Shown: positions 6,508 through 12,798 of the stretch, in pieces
Numbering within the stretch: the stretch's first letter is position 1
Layout: each line of letters opens with the position of its first letter
Assembly: GCA_945862475.1 (NCBI GenBank)
Contig: CAMAYW010000019.1
Location: 1-14,004, forward strand
Origin: Bacteriovorax stolpii
Lineage (GTDB): Bacteria > Bdellovibrionota > Bacteriovoracia > Bacteriovoracales > Bacteriovoracaceae
Reading direction: 5' to 3'
DNA: 14,004 nucleotides
The notes under the pieces: model-generated
The model's input: only the letters and a program-made list of their open reading frames with translations
What the model was told of the DNA's origin: nothing
Databases searched by the model: none
Made by a program: the position numbers and the translations under genes

Positions 6508-7170
6508 ATGAAAAAATTATTCTCAACATTAATTCTTGGAACACTTATGGGACTACTCGCTGCTGGTTGCTCATTATTTGGAGTAGGTAGCGAGGAGCAA
6601 CCGAATTACAAGATCCTCGCCAAAGATGGCAACAAAGAGATTCGACAATACGATAGTTATATTATCGCGAAGACAACTATTACTGGTAGTTTTAAAGACG
6701 CTCAGAGTAAAGGCTTTCGTATTTTAGCAGGATACATTTTTGGAAAAAATAAATCGCAGCAAAAGATTGCGATGACTGCTCCTGTTGTGCAGTCGCCTCA
6801 AAACGAAAAAATCTCCATGACTGCTCCAGTTGTTATTTCTCCCAATCAAAATAAAACATGGACGATGACGTTTAGTATGCCCACAAAATACACCCTTGAT
6901 ACGCTTCCTGCTCCAACTGATGATAGGATTAAAATTGAAAAGATTGATGGGAAAATCATCGCAGCCTTAACTTTTTCTGGATTTTGGAATGAATCTATCA
7001 ATGCAAAGAAGGCACAAGAACTGACTGATTGGATGAAAAGCTTCAAGGAATACCAATTTAATTCACTGCCGATGTTTGCTGGATACAATCCACCATGGAC
7101 CCTACCGTTTTTACGACGAAATGAAATGCTTATTGAGCTCATCAAAATAGAGTCTAAATCGGTATATTAA
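6508..7170 (+). CDS. SOUL heme-binding family lipoprotein
   Basis: A 220-residue lipoprotein of the SOUL/HBP family. The lipobox LAAGC gives lipidated Cys21 with Ser at +2, which in Gram-negative bacteria favours transport to the outer membrane. The SOUL domain fills about residues 32-212: YKILAKDGNKEIRQYDSYIIA, FRILAGYIFGKNKSQQKIAMTAPV, the second ISMTAPVV copy (102-109), ALTFSGFWNE and the closing YNPPWTLPFLRRNEMLIEL. Eukaryotic members bind heme or porphyrin; bacterial members are poorly studied and heme binding here is inference. The gene has its own probable promoter, is divergent from the DUF481 operon, and is followed after 78 nt by the fasciclin gene in the same direction. Confidence 0.9.
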   Translation: MKKLFSTLILGTLMGLLAAGCSLFGVGSEEQPNYKILAKDGNKEIRQYDSYIIAKTTITGSFKDAQSKGFRILAGYIFGKNKSQQKIAMTAPVVQSPQNEKISMTAPVVISPNQNKTWTMTFSMPTKYTLDTLPAPTDDRIKIEKIDGKIIAALTFSGFWNESINAKKAQELTDWMKSFKEYQFNSLPMFAGYNPPWTLPFLRRNEMLIELIKIESKSVY

Positions 7171-7236
7171 GAAAGAATTAAGTCTCCCTAACGATACGCA
7201 TTCGATGTAAAAGTTGTCAGTCATTTAACTTCAAAA

Positions 7237-7243
7237 AAGGGAG
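7237..7243 (+). promoter_or_regulatory. Ribosome binding site supporting a TTG start
   Basis: AAGGGAG, five bases before the TTG at 7249. The next codons (AAA ACA ATT TTT AGT) open a signal peptide, and no ATG in frame is suitably placed, so TTG is the likely start. Confidence 0.65.
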
Positions 7244-7248
7244 TTCTC

Positions 7249-7728
7249 TTGAAAACAATTTTTAGTCTCTTCATGACCATTTTTATGACCACAGCTATTG
7301 CACAGACTCGATTACCTACAGATATTGTAGACACGGCGGTTGGTGCTGGTAATTTTGAAACACTTGTCACGGCTGTTACGGCAGCGAATCTTGTAGAAAC
7401 CTTAAAAAGCCCTGGTCCCTTCACTGTGTTTGCTCCAAGCGATTCTGCTTTTGCAAAACTACCAGCAGGAACGATTGAGGCCCTGTTGAATAACATTCCT
7501 CTTCTCACAAAGATTCTCACTTATCATGTAATCGCAGGTGAATATTCGGCGGATGAACTCCTTTCAAGAGGAAGCATTCAAACAGTTCAAGGCCAATCAG
7601 TGCGAGTTAAAGAAAAATATGTTGGAAAAGTCTCTTACGTTTATGTGAACAACTCAAGAGTTGAAGGATCTGTTCTAGTGAAGAATGGAATTATTCATAT
7701 TATCAGCTCAGTTTTAATGCCTCTTTAA
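7249..7728 (+). CDS. Secreted fasciclin (FAS1) domain protein
   Basis: A 159-residue protein with a signal peptide (KTIFSLFMTIFMTTAIA, cleavage likely after Ala18) and a single FAS1 domain of about 135 residues. The two conserved boxes are clear: H1 at about 56-72 (GPFTVFAPSDSAFAKLP) and H2 at about 89-97 (ILTYHVIAG). The closing motif NGIIHIISSVLMP is also typical. FAS1 domains mediate cell adhesion or surface attachment in eukaryotes; the single-domain secreted bacterial form is widespread with mostly unknown roles. No lipobox or anchor is seen, so the protein is probably periplasmic or released. TTG start with a good Shine-Dalgarno. It may be co-transcribed with the SOUL lipoprotein gene 78 nt upstream, and the unit ends at the terminator that follows. 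Confidence 0.94.
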   Translation: MKTIFSLFMTIFMTTAIAQTRLPTDIVDTAVGAGNFETLVTAVTAANLVETLKSPGPFTVFAPSDSAFAKLPAGTIEALLNNIPLLTKILTYHVIAGEYSADELLSRGSIQTVQGQSVRVKEKYVGKVSYVYVNNSRVEGSVLVKNGIIHIISSVLMPL

Positions 7729-7740
7729 AAATAAGATTCT

Positions 7741-7776
7741 GCTCTTGGGGTTAGGTAAACCTCAAGGGCATTTTTT
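7741..7776 (+). terminator. Rho-independent terminator after the FAS1 gene
   Basis: Twelve-pair stem GCTCTTGGGGTT / AACCTCAAGGGC (two G-U pairs) with loop AGGTA, followed by A and six T. It begins 12 nt after the FAS1 stop codon. Confidence 0.88.
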
Positions 7777-7926
7777 ATGATTTACGCACGAATCTTAGTG
7801 AATATTTTAATGATCGAGTAGTGGACCTCAGAACTTTTTGCATAGAATGGGCTGCATGCCATTCATACTGGCAAGGTAATTTCAGATAGTTTATTTATTT
7901 CGTATTACGTAGCGAATGGTTAGAAG

Positions 7927-8003
7927 TGGCGCACCCTGAGAGATTCGAACTCCCGACCAATTGGTTCGAAGCCAACTACTCTATCCAGCTGAGCTAAGGG
8001 TGC
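7927..8003 (-). tRNA. tRNA-Arg (anticodon UCG)
   Basis: On the minus strand the 77-nt sequence folds as a complete cloverleaf. The acceptor stem is GCACCCT/AGGGTGC, the D stem GCTC/GAGT with loop AGCTGGATA, the anticodon stem GTTGG/CCAAT with loop CTTCGAA (anticodon UCG, reading CGA and other CGN codons), the variable loop TGGTC, and the T arm GGGAG-TTCGAAT-CTCTC. The discriminator base is G and the 3' CCA is encoded (plus-strand TGG at 7927-7929). It stands alone between the FAS1 terminator region and the LysM operon; no integrase or repeat of its 3' end is seen nearby, so there is no sign that it is an attachment site. Confidence 0.95.
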
Positions 8004-8069
8004 GTACAAAAGAGATTAACCAAACTAAAGGTTTTTGGCCAGATTTCCCTAAGTATTAGAACGAGAAAA

Positions 8070-10385
8070 TTATTCTTTTTTCTCAGTATTTAATAACTCG
8101 TCAATTTCCTCAACGTCAAACTCAGTAAGACCAAATGGGTTATCTTTAGAATTAATATCCTCATCGATATAACGCTTACCTAAGTTTTCCTCGATTTCAT
8201 CTAGAGAATCTTGATCAATGCCCTGATTTTTCTTTTCTATATCATTTAGATTCTGTTGCTCAAGAAGCTTGTCTTCATCTAATTTAGCATCATTGAGAAT
8301 GGTTTCAGCTTGTTCGATTTCATTTTCTAATCTTTCCAAAGCCTTGAGATCTTTCTCAGATTCTCGTATGACAGATTTTTCACGTTCTTGCCTTTCTAGC
8401 TCTGCAAGTTCGTCTTCAGTAAGTTGAATTTTGTCAGCTTGTTTAAGAAGATCATCATTGAGATTTTCTAAATTGAGCTCAACATCAAGCTCCTCAAGAG
8501 CTTTGCCGCCAACCAATTCTTTTTGCTCTGAAGGTTTTGCCAACTTAGCATTTTGTTCGCGAAGATAACTTTCTTTTGTTTTCGTAAGTGCAATTTCACC
8601 AACATAAAAATCTTTTATCGATTTCGAAACGAGTGCCGTTGCAAAATTATCTGTTAAGGTAATAACAGTAACTTCACCAATTTTATAAGTTGGCTGATCT
8701 GTGATGTTTTTTGCTAAGGCCCTATCTTTGAAACCATATATTTCAAAGACATTACCCATCTCAACTCCATCAGCACGACCTCGATCAAGATAAAGGACAT
8801 CTCCGAAACTTAAGAGTCTCTTCCCTGGCTCATATGCGGCAAGAATTCCAGCTTCAATCAAACGAGAATTATAGGTTCTCGTAATTCTTTCAATTTTAGG
8901 AGTATAGGCAGTTATTCGGTCTCCGCGCTGTGGAGTTCCTGAAACTTCAATAAACTCAACTTCCCACTTGTTTCGAATTTTTTTTATGACTTTAATATGT
9001 CCAACGATAGAGTATTTGTATCCCTCTCTGTCAGAATTTTCATGTTTAACTTTTCCCCCAGAGGAATAAACTGAGTATTTATCACCAGGAAGGACGTTAA
9101 GAGTATCGTCAAATTCTACATAGGCAGTATCTAATTTCGTAAAAAAGATGTTCTCATCTGGACCATTTGTAATTGAACCGAAATCTTGAACAATATTCGT
9201 AGATAAAAAAGTCCTTAGATAAAAGCCTTCTTTAAAGGAATAAAGAATTCTTGAGTCTTTATCAAACCCAAGGGAGTCGTATTGATTTGGAAGAATGATA
9301 TCGAAGTCAGTTTTTGGTGGCTCGTAACTTTCATACTCTCTATTCAAGGCCTGCTCACCCGCCTGCATGAGATCATCCATTGTTTCTTCTGAAGCGTATT
9401 GAAAGTAGATTCCTTGATTTTCAAGTTTCTTTTTTTCATCTAACCACTCAGGCCGACTTCCCTCTCCAAAATTTGATAGATCTGATGGATTCGAATTTCC
9501 AATTGATCCTGGAGCAGCACCTAATTCATCTTGCGTGAATGCACCCAACTTCACTTCTGGAGCTTGAGAAGAACTCCCTGTGGTAAATGACAATACCATT
9601 CCTGGCTCAATAAAATGAGGATTTGTAATAAAGGAGTTTAGTGACCAAATCTTTGGGTAGTAGTAACCAGAACCAAAAATTCTTTTCGAGATTTTAAAAA
9701 GCCAATCATCTTTTACGACAGTATAAGTATCAACTTTCGTCGCCGTTGCGACCTCGTTCCACTCCGGATCAGTAATTTGCCCTTGAATATTTTGGGCCAT
9801 CGAAAGAAGTTCTCTCTCCTCCCTACCGACATCAAAGACCGCAGGTTCTTCTGATTTTTTTTCAGTTACGACAGTTGGTATTTGTGGGGTCTCATCTTTT
9901 TTAGCCGTCTCTGTAGGAGCTCCCTCTTGACCAATATCTGCTTTTATTGACTCTAGATCATCTCCAGACTTTGAGGGTACGAATTTCCCCTCTTCTTTAT
10001 CACCAAAAACGACATCTGAAGGAGTGTCTTCGACTTTTGTTTCAGTTGATGCTTCATCAGATGCTTCAATAGTTTCACTAACTGATTCAGTCTCATTAGA
10101 CTCTAAACTACTAAGATCGACTGTTTCAGACGATGGTGACTCCGAAATCGGTTCACCTTCATTCGTTTCTACTGCCGAAGATTTTGATGGAGCCTCTTCC
10201 GATGGCGCTGCCGATGAGGGAGTTTCCGAAACTTCCGAGACTTCTGAAACTTCGTTTGAAGTAGCTGCCTCTTCTTCCAAGAGTTTTTGAAGATCCTTGT
10301 CACTCACTTCAGATTGAGCAATAACCCTTGTGGTATTGGCCAATAATAAAGTTAAAAAGATTAGAATCTTAGTCTCTTTCCTCAC
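8070..10385 (-). CDS. Large acidic periplasmic LysM-domain protein
   Basis: A 771-residue exported protein. A signal peptide (cleavage likely at VIA|Q, residue 23) is followed by a disordered Ser/Glu/Thr/Pro-rich stretch (about 25-185). A LysM domain at about 219-267 contains DTYTVVKDDWLFKISKRIFG, YYPKIWSLN and ITNPHFIEPGMVLSF, the form that binds peptidoglycan. A folded region of about 360-600 contains two similar beta-rich units (see findings), and the last 150 residues are Glu/Leu/Lys-rich helix of coiled-coil type. The GTG start shares its G with the stop of the upstream lipoprotein gene (TAGTG) and is preceded by AGGGGA, so translation is coupled. With its TPR-lipoprotein neighbour it probably forms an envelope complex linking peptidoglycan to the outer membrane; this is inference from the domains. 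No enzymatic motif is visible. Confidence 0.88.
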   Translation of the reverse strand: MRKETKILIFLTLLLANTTRVIAQSEVSDKDLQKLLEEEAATSNEVSEVSEVSETPSSAAPSEEAPSKSSAVETNEGEPISESPSSETVDLSSLESNETESVSETIEASDEASTETKVEDTPSDVVFGDKEEGKFVPSKSGDDLESIKADIGQEGAPTETAKKDETPQIPTVVTEKKSEEPAVFDVGREERELLSMAQNIQGQITDPEWNEVATATKVDTYTVVKDDWLFKISKRIFGSGYYYPKIWSLNSFITNPHFIEPGMVLSFTTGSSSQAPEVKLGAFTQDELGAAPGSIGNSNPSDLSNFGEGSRPEWLDEKKKLENQGIYFQYASEETMDDLMQAGEQALNREYESYEPPKTDFDIILPNQYDSLGFDKDSRILYSFKEGFYLRTFLSTNIVQDFGSITNGPDENIFFTKLDTAYVEFDDTLNVLPGDKYSVYSSGGKVKHENSDREGYKYSIVGHIKVIKKIRNKWEVEFIEVSGTPQRGDRITAYTPKIERITRTYNSRLIEAGILAAYEPGKRLLSFGDVLYLDRGRADGVEMGNVFEIYGFKDRALAKNITDQPTYKIGEVTVITLTDNFATALVSKSIKDFYVGEIALTKTKESYLREQNAKLAKPSEQKELVGGKALEELDVELNLENLNDDLLKQADKIQLTEDELAELERQEREKSVIRESEKDLKALERLENEIEQAETILNDAKLDEDKLLEQQNLNDIEKKNQGIDQDSLDEIEENLGKRYIDEDINSKDNPFGLTEFDVEEIDELLNTEKKE

Positions 10386-11065
10386 TAGATCCCCTGTCCA
10401 GATCCAAACACATCATTCAGCATGGACGAATATTGTTCTTTTTTATTCAAAACACCAAGTTTATCAGACGCTACAACTGCTCCTTGAAGAGCATCTAAGA
10501 CGATACCCGATTCAGAATGCTTATTGATGATATCTTCAAAAACTTGGAGCGCTAAATCGTATTGACCCTTTTCAAGAAGCATAGAGCCTATTTGGTATTT
10601 AGCTCTGACTTTAACAGGAGCTATGCCATGAGTTTCAAGTTGTTGAAAAATTTTTGTCGCTTCACTTTGGTTAGACGATTTTAAAGCTAGACCTCGACGA
10701 AATAAACTTAACTGAGAGTTAACATCCTCTGGAACTTTAATCGCGACCGCATCTTGTGGTTTTTGATTTTCTGGGAAAAGATTCACTGTCTCTGCTTCAG
10801 AATTCGTAACCGTTTGAGCAAAGTTTTCAGACTGGCCATTCTGTAGCTCATCCACAAGGCCTTCACCAGAAGAGGCAGGCTTTTCTTTAAGCTGCTCGTA
10901 TTTTTTTGATAACTCTTCGTACTTTAAAAGAAGCTGATCATACTGAGTGCGTGAAACAGTTTTCGAATTTGAAGATGATTCATCAAGAGCTCCATCCGAT
11001 CGGGATAAACCTGAACAAGAGCTTAGGATTAAAAGTGACGCAAAAGGTATCAAACTATGTTTCAA
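10385..11065 (-). CDS. TPR-containing lipoprotein with coiled coil
   Basis: A 226-residue lipoprotein. The signal peptide ends in ILSSC, giving lipidated Cys17 with Ser at +2 (outer-membrane sorting expected). A short Ser-rich linker and a coiled coil (about 39-62, QYDQLLLKYEELSKKYEQLK) are followed by tetratricopeptide-like helices at about 120-215 (LSLFRRGLALKSSNQSEATK, then AKYQIGSMLLEKGQYDLALQ and VFEDIINKHSESG). The layout resembles YbgF/CpoB-like proteins: coiled coil first, then TPRs, in the envelope. The start is TTG at 11065, justified by GGAGG five bases upstream and by the signal peptide beginning there. It is the first gene of the two-gene operon with the LysM protein, overlapping it by one base. 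A role in envelope assembly or cell division is inference. Confidence 0.82.
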   Translation of the reverse strand: MKHSLIPFASLLILSSCSGLSRSDGALDESSSNSKTVSRTQYDQLLLKYEELSKKYEQLKEKPASSGEGLVDELQNGQSENFAQTVTNSEAETVNLFPENQKPQDAVAIKVPEDVNSQLSLFRRGLALKSSNQSEATKIFQQLETHGIAPVKVRAKYQIGSMLLEKGQYDLALQVFEDIINKHSESGIVLDALQGAVVASDKLGVLNKKEQYSSMLNDVFGSGQGI

Positions 11066-11070
11066 AGCGT

Positions 11071-11075
11071 CCTCC
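11071..11075 (-). promoter_or_regulatory. Strong ribosome binding site supporting a TTG start
   Basis: GGAGG on the minus strand, five bases before the TTG at 11065-11063 that opens the lipoprotein signal peptide. Confidence 0.7.
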
Positions 11076-11116
11076 GTGACATAACTTCTTAAATTTTTTG
11101 ACTTTCCTTATCTTAT

Positions 11117-11144
11117 ATCTTAATTCCTTATCTTTCTTAGTCAA
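11117..11144 (-). promoter_or_regulatory. Candidate sigma-70 promoter for the TPR-LysM operon
   Basis: On the minus strand TTGACT (11144-11139), 16 bases, then TAAGAT (11122-11117), about 50 nt before the TTG start. The -35 lies against the Shine-Dalgarno of the divergent DUF4911 gene. Read by eye only. Confidence 0.4.
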
Positions 11145-11147
11145 GGA
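11143..11147 (+). promoter_or_regulatory. Ribosome binding site that sets the DUF4911 start
   Basis: AAGGA, four bases before the ATG at 11152. The reading frame extends upstream to a TTG at 11098 but that start has no purine-rich element. Confidence 0.6.
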
Positions 11148-11151
11148 ATCT

Positions 11152-11421
11152 ATGTCGCAGACCTATCAACAGACAAAACTACTCCACTTTGTACTCTTAC
11201 GAGTCCCGAAAGACGATGCTTTCTTCGTCTACTTTACCTTCGAATCGAATGAGGGACTTTGCTATTACTCTACCGCCGACGAATCTCTAAAAGGGTCCTA
11301 CCGAGATATCGAAGTGAGATGTCCAATTGAGGCGAAAGAAAATTTACATGCACTGATTGAAAGACTCCAGACGGAGATCCGTCTGGATATTCTTAAAGAA
11401 GAAACAATTAGTGATTCTTGA
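11152..11421 (+). CDS. DUF4911-like small protein
   Basis: A soluble protein of 89 residues without signal peptide or membrane segment. The line KLLHFVLLRVPKDDAFFVYF, then TFESNEGLCYYSTADES, and the final helix ENLHALIERLQTEIRLDI resemble the DUF4911 domain: a hydrophobic strand 'LRVP..D..F..F..ESNEGL' followed by a C-terminal helix. That domain is found mainly in deltaproteobacterial relatives and has no known function; the match is from memory of the pattern. The start at 11152 is preferred over a TTG at 11098 because of the AAGGA and because the extra residues would come from promoter-like DNA. It is divergent from the TPR-LysM operon and its 3' end overlaps the end of bcp by 14 nt, tail to tail. 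Confidence 0.65.
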   Translation: MSQTYQQTKLLHFVLLRVPKDDAFFVYFTFESNEGLCYYSTADESLKGSYRDIEVRCPIEAKENLHALIERLQTEIRLDILKEETISDS

Positions 11422-12025
11422 AAAATCCTAAAATATCATCATGATGAGTTTTGGTATCTACTTTCTCCATAATTTGAACAATTTTGCCTTCACTATCGAT
11501 TAAAAAGCTCTGTCTGAGAATCCCTTCGAACTCTCGGCCCATGAACTTTTTTAGTCCCCAAGCACCGTATGATTGAATCACTTTTTTTTCAGGATCAGAA
11601 AGAAGAGAGAAGTTTAGCTTTTCTTTTTCTTCAAATTTTTTCAATGATTTAACTGGATCTGCACTGATTCCTAGAACAACAATATGAGCACTCTTTAGTT
11701 TAGATTCAGAATTTCTAATCTCACATGCTTGAACAGTGCATCCCGGAGTCATGGCCTTTGGATAAAAATACACCACAACTTTTTTACCTTTAAAATCATG
11801 AAGGGAAACTGATTTCCCATTCTGATCTAGAAGCGTAAAGTCAGGCGCCGAATCCCCTACTTTAAGTTTAGTGACCTTAGAAGAAACCTTCTTCGGTGCA
11901 GGCTTACTTTTCGCTGGAGCTTTTTTAGTTACTTTTTTAACAACTTTCTTAGTGGTTGTAGCCTTTTTTGTGACCTTCTTTGCTACAACTTTCTTTTTTG
12001 CTACTTTCTTTGTTGCTTTCGCCAT
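11408..12025 (-). CDS. bcp: Bcp/PrxQ-type peroxiredoxin with N-terminal histone-H1-like lysine tail
   Basis: A thioredoxin-dependent thiol peroxidase of the Bcp/PrxQ class, reducing H2O2 and organic hydroperoxides. The Prx domain occupies about 53-205: KVGDSAPDFTLLDQNGKSVS, then YFYPKAMTPGCTVQACEIRN with peroxidatic Cys96, resolving Cys101 and Thr93, and the supporting Arg171 in ILRQSFLID. Typical Bcp is about 150-155 residues; here about 52 extra residues at the N-terminus consist almost only of Lys, Ala, Val, Thr and Pro (KKVAKKKVVAKK, KKVVKKVTKKAPAK), like bacterial histone-H1-like or AlgP-type tails that bind nucleic acid. There is no signal peptide. The ATG at 12025 has AAGGAAG four bases upstream, so the tail is translated. 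It follows gloB by 13 nt in one operon. Confidence 0.92.
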   Translation of the reverse strand: MAKATKKVAKKKVVAKKVTKKATTTKKVVKKVTKKAPAKSKPAPKKVSSKVTKLKVGDSAPDFTLLDQNGKSVSLHDFKGKKVVVYFYPKAMTPGCTVQACEIRNSESKLKSAHIVVLGISADPVKSLKKFEEKEKLNFSLLSDPEKKVIQSYGAWGLKKFMGREFEGILRQSFLIDSEGKIVQIMEKVDTKTHHDDILGFFKNH

Positions 12026-12038
12026 AATTCTTCCTTTT

Positions 12039-12797
12039 TTACCATTGATCTCGCATGAGTCTTAAATACTTAAATAATTCTCTATCAGATACATTGTTTT
12101 CGGATAGACCCAAAGTCTCAACTAATACCTTTTGTCTAATTTCTTTGGACTGAAGTCTTAAAAATGGATTCACCATTTTTTCTTCTCTTAGAGTTACAGG
12201 CGGTAAATGCTCAGACTGATACTCATCTAATTCTTTCAACTTTTCTGCAATTAATTTATTTTCAGGCTCTAATGACTGAGCGAAGCTTAAATTTTTTAAT
12301 CGATAGTCATGCCCAGGGTATAGAAGAGTCGAATCATCTAATTGTTTTAGTAAACAAGTGGAATCATACAACTCTGAGACATCTCCACCACCATGACAGT
12401 TTCCTACTCCTGCATTAAATAAAGAATCTCCAGAGAATAGGCATTCAGTTCCTTGTCCTTTTTTCCATATAAAGACCTGATGATCTTTAGTGTGTCCAGG
12501 AGTATCCATGACCTCGATTGAATGGTGATGGCCGAGGTCAATCGTTTGGTTGTTACGAAAGATTTGTACCGAAGTACCAAAGGCTTCAATAAGACCAGAA
12601 TTTCCACGTATATGATCATGATGTCTATGTGTATTTAAAATTCCTTTCAAGACTAATCCATTTTTTTGGATATAATCTTTGAAAACAGAGGAATCATAGG
12701 GATCAATAACCCAAGTGAATCCACTGTCTTGATCAGTGATGGCGTAACTAAAATTTCTTAGTTCGTTATGAGCATAAAATGTTTTAACTAGGACCAT
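12039..12797 (-). CDS. gloB: Hydroxyacylglutathione hydrolase (glyoxalase II) family, metallo-beta-lactamase fold
   Basis: A 252-residue cytoplasmic metallohydrolase of the glyoxalase II family, which hydrolyses S-lactoylglutathione to lactate and glutathione in methylglyoxal detoxification. The metal-site motif THRHHDH supplies His57, His59, Asp61 and His62; further ligands are His102 (DTPGHTKDH), Asp124 (FSGDSLF) and His163 (LYPGHDY). The C-terminal HAGH-type region has EPEN and NPFLR at the usual places. The family loop after GDSLF reads NAGVGNCHGGG rather than the common 'GCGR.FEG', so the exact thioester substrate is not certain. Overall length matches GloB (about 250). The ATG is one base from the ATG of the divergent Ste24-type gene, and an AAGG lies nine bases upstream. 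bcp follows in the same operon, so aldehyde and peroxide detoxification are linked. Confidence 0.86.
   Translation of the reverse strand: MVLVKTFYAHNELRNFSYAITDQDSGFTWVIDPYDSSVFKDYIQKNGLVLKGILNTHRHHDHIRGNSGLIEAFGTSVQIFRNNQTIDLGHHHSIEVMDTPGHTKDHQVFIWKKGQGTECLFSGDSLFNAGVGNCHGGGDVSELYDSTCLLKQLDDSTLLYPGHDYRLKNLSFAQSLEPENKLIAEKLKELDEYQSEHLPPVTLREEKMVNPFLRLQSKEIRQKVLVETLGLSENNVSDRELFKYLRLMRDQW
12790..12793 (+). promoter_or_regulatory. Ribosome binding site of the Ste24-type gene, inside gloB
   Basis: AGGA, five bases before the ATG at 12799. It lies within codons 2-3 of the divergent gloB, so the two translation start regions overlap physically. Confidence 0.5.
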
Positions 12798-12798
12798 T

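Noticed and set aside
6846..7145. Minus-strand open frame opposite the SOUL lipoprotein gene
   Set aside because: It is antisense to a clear SOUL domain and has no signal, motif or ribosome site.
7221..7520. Minus-strand open frame opposite the FAS1 gene
   Set aside because: It is antisense to the signal peptide and first half of a clear FAS1 domain and has no independent support.
7927..8003. tRNA-Arg as an integration site for a mobile element
   Set aside because: No integrase, phage gene or direct repeat of the tRNA 3' end is visible in the window.
10024..10290. Serine-rich open frame on the plus strand opposite the LysM gene
   Set aside because: It mirrors the Ser/Glu/Thr-rich low-complexity part of the real gene, with no ribosome site and no family resemblance.
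11871..12065. Open frame on the plus strand opposite the lysine-rich tail
   Set aside because: It is the complement of AAG/AAA/GCA-rich codons, which gives a spurious Phe/Leu/Val-rich peptide; there is no good ribosome site and the minus-strand gene is well supported.
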